Shown here: positions 24,670 through 24,700 of the stretch, piece after piece
Position numbering within the stretch: position 1 is the stretch's first letter
Layout of the letters: each line of letters begins with the position of its first letter
NCBI GenBank assembly: GCA_001321835.1
Contig: JPUR01000115.1
Location: 1 to 24,700, forward strand
Reading direction: 5' to 3'
DNA length: 24,700 nucleotides
Source: Marinosulfonomonas sp. PRT-SC04
GTDB lineage: Bacteria > Pseudomonadota > Alphaproteobacteria > Rhodobacterales > Rhodobacteraceae
Program-made: the position numbers and the translations under genes
The notes under the pieces: generated by a model
Told to the model about the DNA's origin: nothing
Database searches by the model: none
What the model saw: only the letters and a program-made list of their open reading frames with translations

Positions 24670-24686
24670 ACCGGCTTCCAGCCGGT
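24670..24686. other. GC-rich hairpin directly after the GH108 break
   Basis: ACCGGCT (24670-24676) and AGCCGGT (24680-24686) pair perfectly around a three-base loop TCC, eleven bases after the premature stop. No U-run follows. Subterminal hairpins of this kind are seen at ends of IS200/IS605 elements, so it may be an element end; that identification is tentative because the window stops 14 bases later. Confidence 0.35.
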
Positions 24687-24700
24687 TCGCTTCAGCGTAA

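Overview
The window is chromosomal DNA of an alphaproteobacterium, most likely a marine Rhodobacteraceae (Roseobacter-group) species. Evidence for this is the style of the proteins (ArgC with a GTGCNAA active site, a ZauP-ZapA pair, a fused indolepyruvate ferredoxin oxidoreductase, a GH108 gene beside ccmE), moderately high GC, and purine-rich Shine-Dalgarno sites. Almost everything is core metabolism. I see no phage structural genes, CRISPR array, defence island, rRNA or tRNA, and no clear undescribed multi-gene system.

Left part (1-6752): valine catabolism on the minus strand. mmsA stands alone behind a divergent LysR gene and ends in a strong terminator. Below it lies a tightly coupled operon: isobutyryl-CoA dehydrogenase, 3-hydroxyisobutyryl-CoA hydrolase, mmsB and a Crp/Fnr regulator, with TAATG overlaps or a 4-nt gap. 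Together these genes take isobutyryl-CoA to propionyl-CoA. The Crp/Fnr gene is broken by a one-base frameshift and an in-frame TAG. An intact 59-aa DUF2892 membrane protein follows it. A near-perfect 22-bp inverted repeat lies just upstream of the dehydrogenase start.

Middle part (6753-13867): a CBS-pair protein and coaD on the plus strand converge on gap, a 47-aa membrane peptide and tkt on the minus strand, with a bidirectional terminator between. A 31-nt intergenic repeat occurs 3' of the CBS gene and 3' of tkt. Divergent from tkt is the cell-division pair zauP-zapA, followed by an Aer-like PAS protein that has no transmembrane segment and at most a degenerate chemoreceptor tip.

Right-middle part (13868-17400): a minus-strand bolA / single-TM protein / monothiol glutaredoxin operon (iron-sulfur and iron homeostasis) with purL upstream. 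A 377-nt gap holds a strong minus-strand terminator whose 3' half is duplicated.

Right part (17401-24700): a LysR gene diverges from the large indolepyruvate ferredoxin oxidoreductase gene (aromatic amino acid catabolism). The shared control region carries several dyads, one fitting the LysR T-N11-A rule and overlapping a -10-like box. Then come murI, argC and ccmE, and finally a GH108 muramidase open frame that stops after 63 codons. A hairpin follows that stop, suggesting a broken gene and possibly the edge of an inserted element.
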